From an uncultured Muribaculaceae bacterium (GTDB lineage: Bacteria > Bacteroidota > Bacteroidia > Bacteroidales > Muribaculaceae): DNA of 64,000 nt. The first letter of the stretch is position 1; every line of letters begins with the position of its first letter. A program made the position numbers and the translations under genes. The stretch is from assembly GCA_905233915.1 (NCBI GenBank), contig CAJOFM010000001.1, positions 124,001 to 188,000 on the forward strand, read 5' to 3'. Shown here in pieces: positions 17,332-27,501 of this stretch. The notes below the pieces were generated by a model. The model searched no databases and had not been told where the DNA came from. It was given only the letters and a program-made list of their open reading frames with translations.

Positions 17332-17352
17332 ATGATGCTGTTTAGAGTAAGG

Positions 17353-19308
17353 TCAATTCTTCTTGGAGTGCTGCCGGTGGGCACGATCATTATGGAAGAT
17401 GAGGGCCGACTGGGCGGGGACGGTGACAGTACCGCCAGCGATAGTGGCCAATCCGTCGGGGTTGCACTCGCCGGTCCGGCACACCACGGTGTAGAAGCCC
17501 TCGGGCACTTCTATGGCACAGGGATGCTTGTTGGCATTGAGCGCCACATAGATGTCGCCCCAAGTCTCGAGCGGCACACGGTTACCATTGATATGGTAAG
17601 CAACCAGGCAGTCGTCCTGAACGGGCAGGAAATCGAGGTTCTTGCGCACCAAGATGGCCGAACCCATGTGGAACGCTGAATGGGCCTTACGCATGGCGAT
17701 GAGATTGCAGTAGTAATCCATCACCTGAGGATAACGCTCAAGATTACCCCAATCCAGATGGTTGATACTGTCGGGACTGTTGTAACTGTTGTGGACGCCT
17801 TTCTTGTCACGCAGCATCTCCTCGCCACTGAGCATGAAGGGCACACCCTGGGAAGTGAATACCGCTGTCTGGGCCAACAGGTCCAAGCGGATGAGTTCGT
17901 CCATGTCAATACCCGGGATGCTTGTCTTGAGACGGTCCACAAGACACATGTCGTCGTGGCAGCTCACATAGGCAATCATCTGGGTGGGATCCTTGGCATA
18001 GGGCGCTTGGCTGTAATTCACCTTGCTGTAGTCGACATCGGGATGCTCAATGGCACCCACAATGCCAAACTTGAGGCTCTCCTCGTTACCGGGGACGCCA
18101 CCCAGGAAGGCAGCCTTGGTATCACTGTCCCACGGTCCACGCAGGGCGTCGCGCATCTCGTCGCTGAAAACGGCAATATCATTCAACTTGGAGACATTGG
18201 CCTTGGACGCCAGCTGCTCGCCAGGAAGGGCACACGAGCCAGCGCTCCAACCCTCGCCATAGATGAAAATGCCGAAAGGCATCGCCGCGCTGATCTGGTT
18301 CATCGTCTCGATGTCATGCACACCCATCAGGTCAAAACGGAAGCCATCGATGTGATAGATTCCAACCCAGTACTTCACGCTCTCGATCATGTACTGGCGC
18401 ATAGCCTCACGCTCGCTCGCCGTCTCGTTACCGCAACCGCTGCCGTTGCTGTAAGTGCCATCGGCATTCTTGCGGTAGAAATAGTCGGGACGCATGCGCT
18501 GGAAACTGCTGCCATTGATGTCAAACGTGTGGTTATACACCACATCGAGAATTACAGCAATACCAGCCTTGTGTAAGGCCTGCACCATCTGCTTGAACTC
18601 GCGGATGCGCACCTCGGGACGATAGGGGTCGGTCGAATAACTGCCCTCGGGGACGTTGTAGTTGACCGGGTCATAGCCCCAGTTGTACTGCTGGTCGGCA
18701 AGACGAGTCTCATCGACCGACGCATAGTCAAACGATGGCAAAATGTGAACGGCATTCACGCCCAACTTCTTGAGATGGTCGATGGCGGGTTGCTCGGTCA
18801 AGGCAAGGTACTTGCCCTTGTTCACGATGCCGCTTGACGGGTCAATCGAGAAGTCGCGGTGATGCAGCTCATAGATAATCAAGTCCTTGGGGTTGATTTG
18901 GCGCCTATGGTCGTCTTTCCAGCCCTCGGGATCGGTCTCGGTAAAATCGATGATGGCGGCACGCTTGCCATTCACTCCCACAGCGGTGGCCCAAATGCCC
19001 GGACACTCGCCCTGGAACTTGCCGTTATAGCACACGTCAAACGTGTAGAACTTGCCCTTTAAGTCACCCATGACCTTGGCACTCCACTGATTCATGTTTC
19101 CAGCGACACGGGTCATGTTAACTTCCTTGATAGGGGCGCCATCCAAGCCGTTGTCATAGATGCGCAATACCACCTGCTGGGCATCTTCGTTGGTCTCGGC
19201 CACGAACAAGCTGGCAGCCGGGAAATAGGTCACCCCGGTTCGTCCACTCATGGTCTGCGGCAAGATCAACGACATCATCATCGTTATCAACAGGCAAAGG
19301 CGTTTCAT
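17353..19308 (-). CDS. pulA: Type I pullulanase (GH13), secreted
   Basis: Hydrolyses alpha-1,6 branch points of glycogen/amylopectin-derived oligosaccharides. The 651-residue protein has a signal peptide (MKRLCLLITMMMSLILPQ), a CBM48-like N-domain (about 25-130), and the GH13 barrel with the pullulanase signature QYNWGYDPVNY. Catalytic regions are DGFRFDLMG (nucleophile Asp), FIYGEGW (acid/base Glu) and SCHDDMCL (transition-state Asp). A periplasmic or surface location is expected. Its ATG overlaps the malQ stop by four bases (ATGA), so the two are translationally coupled, and the transporter gene lies upstream in the same direction: import, disproportionation and debranching are encoded together. 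Confidence 0.93.
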   Translation of the reverse strand: MKRLCLLITMMMSLILPQTMSGRTGVTYFPAASLFVAETNEDAQQVVLRIYDNGLDGAPIKEVNMTRVAGNMNQWSAKVMGDLKGKFYTFDVCYNGKFQGECPGIWATAVGVNGKRAAIIDFTETDPEGWKDDHRRQINPKDLIIYELHHRDFSIDPSSGIVNKGKYLALTEQPAIDHLKKLGVNAVHILPSFDYASVDETRLADQQYNWGYDPVNYNVPEGSYSTDPYRPEVRIREFKQMVQALHKAGIAVILDVVYNHTFDINGSSFQRMRPDYFYRKNADGTYSNGSGCGNETASEREAMRQYMIESVKYWVGIYHIDGFRFDLMGVHDIETMNQISAAMPFGIFIYGEGWSAGSCALPGEQLASKANVSKLNDIAVFSDEMRDALRGPWDSDTKAAFLGGVPGNEESLKFGIVGAIEHPDVDYSKVNYSQAPYAKDPTQMIAYVSCHDDMCLVDRLKTSIPGIDMDELIRLDLLAQTAVFTSQGVPFMLSGEEMLRDKKGVHNSYNSPDSINHLDWGNLERYPQVMDYYCNLIAMRKAHSAFHMGSAILVRKNLDFLPVQDDCLVAYHINGNRVPLETWGDIYVALNANKHPCAIEVPEGFYTVVCRTGECNPDGLATIAGGTVTVPAQSALIFHNDRAHRQHSKKN

Positions 19309-21989
19309 GAGCGTCCGTTTTGAGCGATGAGGTCCTTCACATGGCCGTTGAACTCGGCAGCCTTCATCAGTTGCTCGATGGTCATGTGCATGCGGTAACG
19401 CCAGTAGTGGCGAGGATTGGCGGGGATATTAATGCGCTCGGCATCAGGATCCTCGAGACGCATCTTCTCGTCGATAGCGAGCCAGTCCTGCAACGAGAGC
19501 AGACACAGCATCGACGGGCTAGCCAAGTGAGCGCGCACGATGTCATCGGCCAGCCATCCGGGCAGCGGATGAGGTGCGGCACCATTTTGCCACAAAACCG
19601 AGTTGAAGTACTCCTGGGTGCGGTCCCAGTCCTCGTCCCACCACTGCCTCATCGTGGGCATGTCGTGGGTCGAGATGGTGGCGACACTGCGATAGGGGTT
19701 GGCATTGAGATTGCCGAACTTGATGTGATTGTCCTTAGGCATCGACTGGATCTCGAGGCTCAGGATGCGTAACTCGTTCATTACCCATGCCACGCAATCG
19801 GGCACCATACCCAAATCCTCGGCACACACAAGCATGCGGGTAGCCTGCACCAACTTGGGCAACTTCTTCATGGCCTCGTGGTACCAGAAATCGTTGTTGC
19901 GATGGTAATAATACTCGTTATAAAGCTTGTTGAAAGCGGCCTTATCGTTGTCATAGAGCGCCTCGTAAATGAAATCGAACTGTACCGAGATGCGCGGGTG
20001 GTACAAGGCGGGATTCTTGCGGTCACGCACGAACAGCACGTCGCTGATGAGGGCATACAAGCCGTCACGCAGCCAGATGTCCTCGTCGCTGTTCTTGCCC
20101 TGGAAGGCAGCCTCAACCTTGCGCTGGGTGTCAAACTCGGGCTTCATGCGGTAGATGTCGTCATGAACGCGCTCGACATATTTCTCGCGGACAGTGTCAG
20201 CCAGGCGGCCAAAGATGCGGTCCAGTACCCAGTCGGCAATGAACGGCTTGGTCATCAGCTCTTCCTGGAAATTGAGACCGTAGCTGCGAATCTCGTCGGC
20301 GCTCATGCCCAGCGAGGGAGAGAACTGTCCCAGCAGACCGTGAACAGCATTAATGGGGATTTCCCAAATGCGGAAGAATCCCAGCACGTGGTCGATGCGG
20401 TAAGCGTCGAAGTACTGCGCCATCTTGCGGAAACGCTTTACCCACCACTGGCAACCGTCGGCAAGCATCACGTCCCAGTTATAGGTCGGGAAGCCCCAGT
20501 TCTGGCCATTGGTCGAGAAGGCATCGGGCGGAGCACCAGCCTGACCATTGAGGTTGAAGTATTTGGGCTCTACCCATGCCTCAACACTGTCGCGGCTGAT
20601 GCCGATGGGGATGTCACCCTTGAGAATGACATGCTTGCTCTGAGCATACGCGTGGGCGGCATGCATCTGCTTGTCAAGATAGTATTGAACATAATACCAC
20701 AATGCCACTTCCTTGTAAGCCTTGGTGCGGGGATTGGACATCGCGGCACGCTCCTCGTCGGTGAAGATGTGATGGGCGGGCCACTTGCTGAACGATGCCG
20801 TGCCATACTGATCACGGTAATGGCAGAATGCGGCATAGGGCACCAACCAGTCCTCATTGGCACTGAAGAAAGCCTTGAAATCATCACTTTTCAGCACATC
20901 GGCCCCTTCTTGAGCAAACAACAACTTCATGTACTCGCGCTTGGCGTTGTTGACACGCTCATAGTCAATCTGGGGCAGGGCATTCAGTTCCTTGCGCAGT
21001 TTCTCAAACTCGGCGGCACGTTTCTTGTCGGCAAGCTTAGGCAACTGGCGCAGGTCCAAGTACTGCGGATGCAGTGCATAGATGCTGATGCTATTATAGG
21101 GATAGCTGTCACTCCAGGTGTGGGTAATGGTGGTATCATTGATGGGAAGCACCTGCAGGGCGCGCTGGCCCGTTGCTGCCACCCAGTCCACCATGAGCTT
21201 GAGGTCACCGAAGTCGCCCACGCCGAAGCTGCCCTCGCTGCGCAGCGAGAAGATGGGCACCACGGTACCCGCCAGCTTAACGGGATACAAGGGGAAATAG
21301 GCCTGTTGCAACTCATAGATGAGGTGCTCGCCATCCCTCATGACGGGCAGGAGAACCGTGCGGTTGTCACCGGTTTCCCATATAACCTGCTTGCCCTTGC
21401 CGCCCAAGATGACAAACTTGAACTCGACAAACGCTTTCTTGAAGGCAGCGCCATCGAGTGAGATAGCCCACTCGTTGTGGTTGTGCTCGGTCATCTTGAG
21501 AGCCTTGGAAGCGTCCCAGTCGCCCAGAGTGGGCTCGTTGCCCACAACAGCCAGGGTCTCGCCGACACGCAATTGCGGCGCGCGCACCTTTAACTGCACG
21601 ATGGTCGCATACTTGCTCTTGGCAAGGGGTTGATGCTTACGCAACGCCACACAGTCGGTGAATGCCGAACTGTACATATAGCTGTCATCAGGCATGTCGT
21701 TCCAGTGGTCGTAGGTGTTATAACGAACCGCTTTGGCTGCGTTCAAGTCCAAGCGATGGGGAACAACCGTCCACTCGTGACGCATTTCTTTCCCGTCTCG
21801 CTCCACACTGTAGTAATAGTCGATATGACCTACCTTGGCGGGGACGTCGATGTCACATTTCCAGGTCGAGTCGGTGGCGGGTTTCATGGCATGGCTGGTC
21901 ACCTTGGCAGAATCGGACTTGTCCAGTATGTTGAGCACAAGGTTCTCGCCATAGATGGTGCCATACTCTATATTGAATCTAACTTTCAT
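19305..21989 (-). CDS. malQ: 4-alpha-glucanotransferase with N-terminal CBM20 modules (GH77)
   Basis: Amylomaltase transfers alpha-1,4-glucan segments between maltooligosaccharides. At 894 residues it is the long Bacteroidetes/plant DPE2-like form. Two starch-binding CBM20-like modules fill the N-terminus (about 1-110, and 125-235 with LAVVGNEPTLGDWDASKAL), followed by the GH77 catalytic domain starting at VPIFSLRSEGSFGVGDFGDL. Also visible are YRIDHVLGFFRIWEIP (catalytic Asp), CAEDLGMVPD (catalytic Glu) and STHDMPTMRQWW (third acidic region). There is no signal peptide, so it is cytoplasmic. It is preceded by the SLC45-type transporter 32 bases upstream and coupled to pullulanase downstream, forming a glycogen/maltodextrin utilisation unit. 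Confidence 0.95.
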   Translation of the reverse strand: MKVRFNIEYGTIYGENLVLNILDKSDSAKVTSHAMKPATDSTWKCDIDVPAKVGHIDYYYSVERDGKEMRHEWTVVPHRLDLNAAKAVRYNTYDHWNDMPDDSYMYSSAFTDCVALRKHQPLAKSKYATIVQLKVRAPQLRVGETLAVVGNEPTLGDWDASKALKMTEHNHNEWAISLDGAAFKKAFVEFKFVILGGKGKQVIWETGDNRTVLLPVMRDGEHLIYELQQAYFPLYPVKLAGTVVPIFSLRSEGSFGVGDFGDLKLMVDWVAATGQRALQVLPINDTTITHTWSDSYPYNSISIYALHPQYLDLRQLPKLADKKRAAEFEKLRKELNALPQIDYERVNNAKREYMKLLFAQEGADVLKSDDFKAFFSANEDWLVPYAAFCHYRDQYGTASFSKWPAHHIFTDEERAAMSNPRTKAYKEVALWYYVQYYLDKQMHAAHAYAQSKHVILKGDIPIGISRDSVEAWVEPKYFNLNGQAGAPPDAFSTNGQNWGFPTYNWDVMLADGCQWWVKRFRKMAQYFDAYRIDHVLGFFRIWEIPINAVHGLLGQFSPSLGMSADEIRSYGLNFQEELMTKPFIADWVLDRIFGRLADTVREKYVERVHDDIYRMKPEFDTQRKVEAAFQGKNSDEDIWLRDGLYALISDVLFVRDRKNPALYHPRISVQFDFIYEALYDNDKAAFNKLYNEYYYHRNNDFWYHEAMKKLPKLVQATRMLVCAEDLGMVPDCVAWVMNELRILSLEIQSMPKDNHIKFGNLNANPYRSVATISTHDMPTMRQWWDEDWDRTQEYFNSVLWQNGAAPHPLPGWLADDIVRAHLASPSMLCLLSLQDWLAIDEKMRLEDPDAERINIPANPRHYWRYRMHMTIEQLMKAAEFNGHVKDLIAQNGRS

Positions 21990-22021
21990 ATTGTTTGGGT
22001 TTTAGTATTATCGTTAATGGA

Positions 22022-23413
22022 TTATTGAATAACTTTTTTCTTGGCAGGTATGATAAAAACAGAAATAGCGCCAAGAACTAGCAGAATACCAGCAAGGAAA
22101 ATCATGTTCACTTGATTGTCTCCAAGAGCCTTTAGAATATTGCCGCCCAGTCCTGAAATGACAAGTTGTGGTAGGCATATTGTGCAGTTGAATAGTCCAA
22201 GATATGTACCCATTCGAGGATTTCCTTCAAGGGCATTAGTTACCAGAGTGAAAGGCATTGCTAACATTGCTGCCCAAGTGAGACCTGTCAGGCCATAAGG
22301 CACCATCAAGACGTATTTCACTGGAATTGTGAAGGAACTGAAGAGTGTGATGTCAGTGCAATGGGGTACAAGAAGGAAACCGATTGCGCCCACAAGTAGA
22401 CTAAACGAGTAAGCAAGTTTAATGTTTTTGGCCTTAGTAAGCACTGCTGCCCAAATAATGCTGATAGCAGCCTGCACTGCCAACAGGTTGCCCACCCAAT
22501 TGCCAGCGTCCTGATAGGCAGGAGTTGAAGCGTGCTTGGGGTCTAAGATATCAACACCAAAGCCGAGGTTGGCAATAGCTCCATTGTTATAAACCCACAT
22601 ACACTGGAAAGCAGCCCAGCAGAAGAACTGAACCAATGCTACAGTGGCAAATACTTTTACGGCATGTTTGCCGGAACTCTCAGTATGGGACGCTATGTTA
22701 TTTTCCTGCTGCTTTGCAGCCTCGCGGAATGATTCCATCTGAAGGGGGGTGTACTCCTTAACGTGTGTTGTGGTATAAAGAACACACAGTATCAAGATTG
22801 CAGCACCTCCATAGAAGGACCATTTCACCGAATCGGGAATAACGCCATCAGGCGCATCATTACTAACACCGATTAAGGTTAAAACAAACGGGAAAAGGAA
22901 TCCAACTAATTGTCCCGCATTGCACAGGAAACTCTGGATGCTATAGGCCTTGGCCTTCTGTTTCTCGTTGACCATGTCGCCCACCATCATTTTGAAGGGC
23001 TGCATCGCCATGTTGATGCTGGCATCAAGGAACATGAGTGCGAAAAGGCCAAAGAGCATAGCACCAGACAAACCTAACAGCACTGTCTCTTTAGTTAGGC
23101 CAAGGTTGCCCGCGTTAGGCAATAAACACATGACAGCAACAGCAAAAGTTGCACCTAAGAACAAGTAAGGTATCCTACGACCAAAGCGGTTCCACGTTCT
23201 GTCGCTAAAAATGCCAACTAATGGCTGGACAATCATGCCGAGCAGTGGCGGTAAGATCCAGAAATAACTTAATTTGTGAGGATCGGCACCCAAAGTCGCA
23301 AAGATACGGCTGATGTTAGCGCTTTGAAGAGCAAATGCAATCTGCACTCCAAAGAAACCAAAGCTGATGTTCCACAGCTGGTTGAATTTCAAATCCGGTT
23401 TAGTTTTCATCAT
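22022..23413 (-). CDS. SLC45-type MFS transporter, probable maltodextrin/maltose importer
   Basis: A 463-residue inner-membrane protein with about twelve helices. The N-terminus LKFNQLWNISFGFFGVQIAFALQSANISRIF and the following loop FSDRTWNRFGRRIPY (the D-R-x4-GRR MFS signature) match the SLC45/glycoside-pentoside-hexuronide-like sugar transporters found at the head of Bacteroidetes glucan operons. It probably imports maltose or short maltodextrins with protons, for MalQ and pullulanase encoded 32 bases downstream. Its DNA is clearly less GC-rich than malQ and pulA, which may mark a different history or weaker codon selection. Either Met at 23413 or 23410 may start it. Confidence 0.85.
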   Translation of the reverse strand: MMKTKPDLKFNQLWNISFGFFGVQIAFALQSANISRIFATLGADPHKLSYFWILPPLLGMIVQPLVGIFSDRTWNRFGRRIPYLFLGATFAVAVMCLLPNAGNLGLTKETVLLGLSGAMLFGLFALMFLDASINMAMQPFKMMVGDMVNEKQKAKAYSIQSFLCNAGQLVGFLFPFVLTLIGVSNDAPDGVIPDSVKWSFYGGAAILILCVLYTTTHVKEYTPLQMESFREAAKQQENNIASHTESSGKHAVKVFATVALVQFFCWAAFQCMWVYNNGAIANLGFGVDILDPKHASTPAYQDAGNWVGNLLAVQAAISIIWAAVLTKAKNIKLAYSFSLLVGAIGFLLVPHCTDITLFSSFTIPVKYVLMVPYGLTGLTWAAMLAMPFTLVTNALEGNPRMGTYLGLFNCTICLPQLVISGLGGNILKALGDNQVNMIFLAGILLVLGAISVFIIPAKKKVIQ

Positions 23414-23472
23414 AGTTGTAATATTTTTTAGTGTTCGGTAATAATTTCTAATGAATGCTATTTAATCACCTA

Positions 23473-23480
23473 CAAATATA
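23473..23480 (-). promoter_or_regulatory. Possible -7 box (TATATTTG, minus strand) of the glucan operon
   Basis: TATATTTG on the minus strand lies 59 bases before the transporter start. No -33 TTTG at normal spacing was found, so activation by a regulator is possible. No regulator gene is adjacent. Confidence 0.4.
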
Positions 23481-23561
23481 ACGTATTACCATCAATTTTA
23501 ATTATAGATAATGAGTAACAATCCAAAAAAATCAATGCAACCGATTGCATAAGCCACCCTA

Positions 23562-23593
23562 TTTGGTCATTTATAGGGATTTTTATATCTTTG
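23562..23593 (+). promoter_or_regulatory. Promoter of ychF (TTTG-N20-TATCTTTG)
   Basis: TTTG at 23562-23565 and TATCTTTG at 23586-23593 are 20 bases apart, which is consensus spacing. The ATG at 23627 is 33 bases downstream. Confidence 0.85.
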
Positions 23594-23626
23594 CAGGCTG
23601 GAATATAACAAAAACAAGATAGAACT

Positions 23627-24730
23627 ATGTCACTACAATGTGGAATCGTGGGGTTGCCCAATGTGGGAAAGTCAACCCTGTTCAACTGCCTGTCGAATGC
23701 CAAGGCGCAGTCGGCCAATTTTCCTTTTTGCACCATCGAGCCCAACGTGGGCGTCATTACGGTGCCTGATGAGCGCCTCAACGAGCTCGCCAAGCTGGTA
23801 AATCCCGCACGCATCGTCCCCACCACCGTCGAGATTGTCGATATCGCCGGCCTGGTCAAGGGTGCAAGCCGCGGTGAGGGCCTGGGTAACAAGTTCCTGG
23901 GCAACATCCGTGAAACCGACGCCATCATTCACGTGCTGCGTTGCTTTGACGATGACAACGTGACCCACGTTGACGGCACCATTGACCCCGTGCGCGACAA
24001 GGAGGTCATCGACCTGGAGCTGCAACTGCGCGACCTGGAGACCATCGAGAGCCGCATCAGCCGTGTGCAGAAACAGGCACAGACCGGCGGCGACCGTGAG
24101 GCCAAGGCACAATACGAAGTACTCAAACGCTATAAGGAAGCCCTCGAACAAGGCCTCAACGCCCGCTCGGTGGAACTGCTCAACAAGGACGAGGAGAAGA
24201 TTGCCCACGAGCTGTTCCTGCTGACCAACAAGCCGGTGATGTATGTGTGCAACGTGGACGACAAGAGCGTGGTTAACGGCAACGCCTATGTTGACGCCGT
24301 GCGCGAAGCCGTCAAGGACGAGAATGCCCAAATCCTGGTGGTTGCCGCACAAACCGAGAGCGAAATCGCTGAACTCGAGGATTATGAGGAGCGCCAGATG
24401 TTCCTCGCCGAAATCGGTCTGGAGGAGAGCGGTGTGAACCGTATCATCAAGTCGGCCTATGCCCTGCTGAACCTCGAGACCTTCCTCACCGCCGGTCCCA
24501 AGGAGGTGAGGGCCTGGACCTACCGCCGCGGCAGCAAAGCCCCGCAATGCGCCGGTGTTATCCACAGCGATTTTGAGCGCGGCTTCATCCGTGCCGAGAT
24601 CATCAAGTATGACGACTACATCCACTATGGCAGTGAGGCCGCCGTCAAGGAAGCCGGCAAGCTGCACATCGAGGGCAAGGAATATGTCATGCAGGACGGT
24701 GACATCGTGGTGTTCCGCTTCAATGTGTGA
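23627..24730 (+). CDS. ychF: Ribosome-associated ATPase/GTPase YchF (OLA1 family)
   Basis: YchF is an Obg-related P-loop NTPase that prefers ATP and binds the ribosome, with a role in stress responses. The 367 residues show the Walker [10 protein letters not shown] at about 8-16, switch-region motifs, [17 protein letters not shown] at about 70-86, an Obg-type coiled coil, and the C-terminal TGS-like domain ([26 protein letters not shown] at the end). It has a consensus promoter and no partner genes. The downstream glycosyltransferase starts 45 bases after the stop, across a short tandem repeat, so it may be read through. Confidence 0.97.
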   Translation: MSLQCGIVGLPNVGKSTLFNCLSNAKAQSANFPFCTIEPNVGVITVPDERLNELAKLVNPARIVPTTVEIVDIAGLVKGASRGEGLGNKFLGNIRETDAIIHVLRCFDDDNVTHVDGTIDPVRDKEVIDLELQLRDLETIESRISRVQKQAQTGGDREAKAQYEVLKRYKEALEQGLNARSVELLNKDEEKIAHELFLLTNKPVMYVCNVDDKSVVNGNAYVDAVREAVKDENAQILVVAAQTESEIAELEDYEERQMFLAEIGLEESGVNRIIKSAYALLNLETFLTAGPKEVRAWTYRRGSKAPQCAGVIHSDFERGFIRAEIIKYDDYIHYGSEAAVKEAGKLHIEGKEYVMQDGDIVVFRFNV

Positions 24731-24767
24731 TTTAGGCTTTAGGTGTTAGGCTTTAGGTATTAGGTTA
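24731..24767. repeat. Short tandem repeat of TTTAGGC/TTAGGTG units
   Basis: Five degenerate units of 7-8 bases (TTTAGGC, TTTAGGTG, TTAGGC, TTTAGGTA, TTAGG) fill the ychF-glycosyltransferase gap. They match the unit behind the M16 peptidase at 6092. Confidence 0.7.
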
Positions 24768-24775
24768 TTTTAGAG

Positions 24776-25981
24776 ATGGCAAGTAGGATACTCCTGGTCA
24801 ACAAGTTCTACTATCCCCGTGGCGGGGACTGCATTGTCACGCTCAACACCGAGGCGATGTTGCGGGACTGTGGCCTGGAGGCCGACGTGTTTGCCATGGA
24901 GTATCCCGAGAACCTGAACGCACGCTACAAGTCGCTGTTTGCAAGCGAGGTGAGCTTCGGCGGCGGCATGGGCAATCTGCTACGCGCCTTGAAACGCACC
25001 ATGGGCTTGGGCGACGTGAAAGAGCGCTTCGAAGCCGTGCTCGACGAGTTCAAACCCGACGTCGTGCATCTGCACAACATCCACAGCTACCTGTCGCCCG
25101 TCGTTGGTGAGCTGGCCCACAAGCGGGGCATCCGCGTGGTGTGGACGCTGCATGACTACAAGCTGCTGTGCCCCCGCTACGACTGTCTGAGGGACGACAA
25201 GCCCTGTGAGAAGTGTTTCGGCGGTAGCAAAGTTCATGTGCTCACCAACAAGTGCATGAAAGGCTCGCTGCCCGCCAGCGGTGTGGCATGGCTTGAAGCC
25301 CTCAAATGGAACCGCGCGACACTGGAACGCAATACCGACGTGTTTGTGTGCCCCAGCGAGTTCATGGCCAGCAAGATGCGACAGGGCGGTTTTGACCCAG
25401 GCAAGATCAAGGTCCTCAACAATTTCCTTGATCCCGTGAAGCTCAAGATATACCAAAACACCGAGAGCAATGCCCAGCGCCAGGATTACTACTGCTACGT
25501 CGGACGACTCTCGCAGGAAAAAGGTGTCACCGACATGCTGGAAGCCGCGTCCCGCCTACCCTACCAGCTCAAAGTTGCTGGCGGCGGCCCGTTGGAAGCC
25601 GAACTGCGGGAGAAATATGCCCGCTGCCCCAATATCGAGTTTTTGGGAATGCTTGATGCACAAGGAGTCGTCAACGTGCTCACGGCGGCTAAACTGAGCG
25701 TTATTCCCTCGCAGTGGTATGAGAACAATCCGCTGAGCGTTGTCGAGTCGTTATGTGCCGGCACTCCGGTCGCCGGGTCGCAAATAGGCGGCATCCCCGA
25801 ACTCATCGACAGCAGCAACGGCGTCACGTTCCAACCCTTCAACCAGAAGGCCCTTTCAACGGCCATCACCATGTCGATGACCCGCGACTGGAACCACGCC
25901 AGGATTGCCCGCCAGGCCCTCGACCGCTTCTCAGCCTCCAACCATCTCAAGACCCTGCTCCATGACATTTATAACGTGTGA
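24776..25981 (+). CDS. GT4-family glycosyltransferase
   Basis: A 401-residue cytoplasmic retaining glycosyltransferase of GT-B fold. The N-domain has ILLVNKFYYPRGGDCIVTL (GT4 glycine loop) and VVHLHNIHSYLSP. The C-domain has YVGRLSQEKGVTDMLEA, GGGPLEAELREK and SQWYENNPLSVVESLCAGTPV, where the ENNPLSVVESL segment is the E-x7-E nucleotide-sugar site. A cysteine-rich insert (CPRYDCLRDDKPCEKCFGG, about 145-165) is typical of a polysaccharide-synthesis subgroup and may bind a metal. It stands alone, outside any visible capsule locus. Donor and acceptor are unknown. Confidence 0.88.
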   Translation: MASRILLVNKFYYPRGGDCIVTLNTEAMLRDCGLEADVFAMEYPENLNARYKSLFASEVSFGGGMGNLLRALKRTMGLGDVKERFEAVLDEFKPDVVHLHNIHSYLSPVVGELAHKRGIRVVWTLHDYKLLCPRYDCLRDDKPCEKCFGGSKVHVLTNKCMKGSLPASGVAWLEALKWNRATLERNTDVFVCPSEFMASKMRQGGFDPGKIKVLNNFLDPVKLKIYQNTESNAQRQDYYCYVGRLSQEKGVTDMLEAASRLPYQLKVAGGGPLEAELREKYARCPNIEFLGMLDAQGVVNVLTAAKLSVIPSQWYENNPLSVVESLCAGTPVAGSQIGGIPELIDSSNGVTFQPFNQKALSTAITMSMTRDWNHARIARQALDRFSASNHLKTLLHDIYNV

Positions 25982-26031
25982 TTCCAGTCACGCATTAACG
26001 ATGATGATGCCGCTGATCTTCTTATTGAAGG

Positions 26032-27489
26032 TCAGTGGTTTTTCCAGAACCATGGTGTGAAGATGACCAGCATGGTGAAGATTTCCAGACGTCCCATCAG
26101 CATCAGCGCCGACAATATCCATTTAACCATTGTGGGCAAAATGCTCCATGACATCGTCGGGCCGATTTCAAGGCCCAGCGTGGGACCGACGTTACTGCCG
26201 CAACTCAAAGCAATAGTGAACGAGTTAGTGCTGTCCACCCCAGCAAGAATCATGATGAAGTAGGCTGTGAAACACAAGACAATGTAAGCAAGGAAAAATG
26301 CCATCAACGTTATCTGTACAGGGGTGTGCACCATCGAGTCATTGACCTTGACAGGAAGCAATGCCTTAGGGTGAAGCATGTGGCGTATCTCATTGCGCAA
26401 GACTTTCAAAGCGATAACACCGCGCGCGCACTTAAAACCGCCCGCCGTACTGCCCGCACAACCACCAAAGAACATGCACAGACTGAGTATCACCCATGTG
26501 ATGTGATGCCACTGCGCCGCGTCCTCGTTGAACATACCCGTCGTGGTGAGGAACGACACAACCTGGAACAACGAGACACGGATGGCGTCTGAGACGTTGT
26601 AATGATTATACTTCAGCAGGAAATAGACAATGAGCGCTGTCGAAACCACCACCAACGCCGCATAGAGGCGGAATTCGGCATTCTTGAGCAAGTGCTTGAC
26701 CTTGCCCTTGAACAACGCAGTGTAGAGCAAAGCAAAACTGATACCCGAGAGAAACATGAACACGATAGCAGTGTAATCGATAGCAGGATTATTGAAGTAA
26801 CCCGTACTGGCGTCATGGGTGGCAAAGCCGCCTGTGGCAGTAATGGTCATCGCATAATTGACGGCGTCAAATGGACCCATTCCAAAAATGAAGAAGCACA
26901 CGGCGCAGGCGAAGGTCAACAGCAAATAGACGCCCCACAAGGCCTTGGCGGTGGTGGTCAGGCGCGGATGCATCCTGCTCTTAATCGGGCCCGTAGCCTC
27001 GGCAGCGAACACCTTCACCGTCCCGCCGACAAATGACGGAATAATGGCAATCGTAAAAAACACGATACCCAAGCCGCCAATCCATTGGGTCAACGAGCGC
27101 CAGAAAAGGATGCCATGCGGCAATCCCTCCACCTTGTCAATCACAGTCGCCCCGGTTGTCGTCAACCCCGACATTGTCTCAAAGAACGCGTCGGGCACAC
27201 TGTGGATATATCCCCCGATGAGGAACGGCAACATCCCGAACACCGCAAAGGCAATCCACACGACCGTTACCAGCAGATAGGCATCACGGCGGCTCAAGGT
27301 GCTCGTCGCATGACGGCCTAACAGCCTGAACATCAATCCTGTCAAGCTTGTAATGGTAATGGTGAACGCAAAGGCCGCGATGTCACTCTCCATGTAGCAT
27401 ATGCCCAAGATGAGGCTCAACGACATGAACGCAGCCTCTATCCACAACAGAGTGCCCAAAATCTTGAATATCAATCGTCGGTTGAACAT
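26032..27489 (-). CDS. trkH: Trk potassium uptake channel subunit TrkH
   Basis: The membrane-spanning subunit of the Trk potassium system. It has 485 residues with four M1-P-M2 repeats, and filter-like loops such as TTTGATVI, TATGGFATHD, GGCAGSTAGGFK and CGSNVGPTLG line the pore. The length and the conserved SGLTTTGATV motif agree with TrkH/KtrB proteins. The start codon lies 12 bases after the stop of trkA, so both subunits are made from one message in a fixed ratio. A short hairpin overlapping the stop (26010-26038) may help end the transcript against the converging glycosyltransferase gene. Confidence 0.95.
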   Translation of the reverse strand: MFNRRLIFKILGTLLWIEAAFMSLSLILGICYMESDIAAFAFTITITSLTGLMFRLLGRHATSTLSRRDAYLLVTVVWIAFAVFGMLPFLIGGYIHSVPDAFFETMSGLTTTGATVIDKVEGLPHGILFWRSLTQWIGGLGIVFFTIAIIPSFVGGTVKVFAAEATGPIKSRMHPRLTTTAKALWGVYLLLTFACAVCFFIFGMGPFDAVNYAMTITATGGFATHDASTGYFNNPAIDYTAIVFMFLSGISFALLYTALFKGKVKHLLKNAEFRLYAALVVVSTALIVYFLLKYNHYNVSDAIRVSLFQVVSFLTTTGMFNEDAAQWHHITWVILSLCMFFGGCAGSTAGGFKCARGVIALKVLRNEIRHMLHPKALLPVKVNDSMVHTPVQITLMAFFLAYIVLCFTAYFIMILAGVDSTNSFTIALSCGSNVGPTLGLEIGPTMSWSILPTMVKWILSALMLMGRLEIFTMLVIFTPWFWKNH

Positions 27490-27501
27490 TGCTCAGGACT
27501 A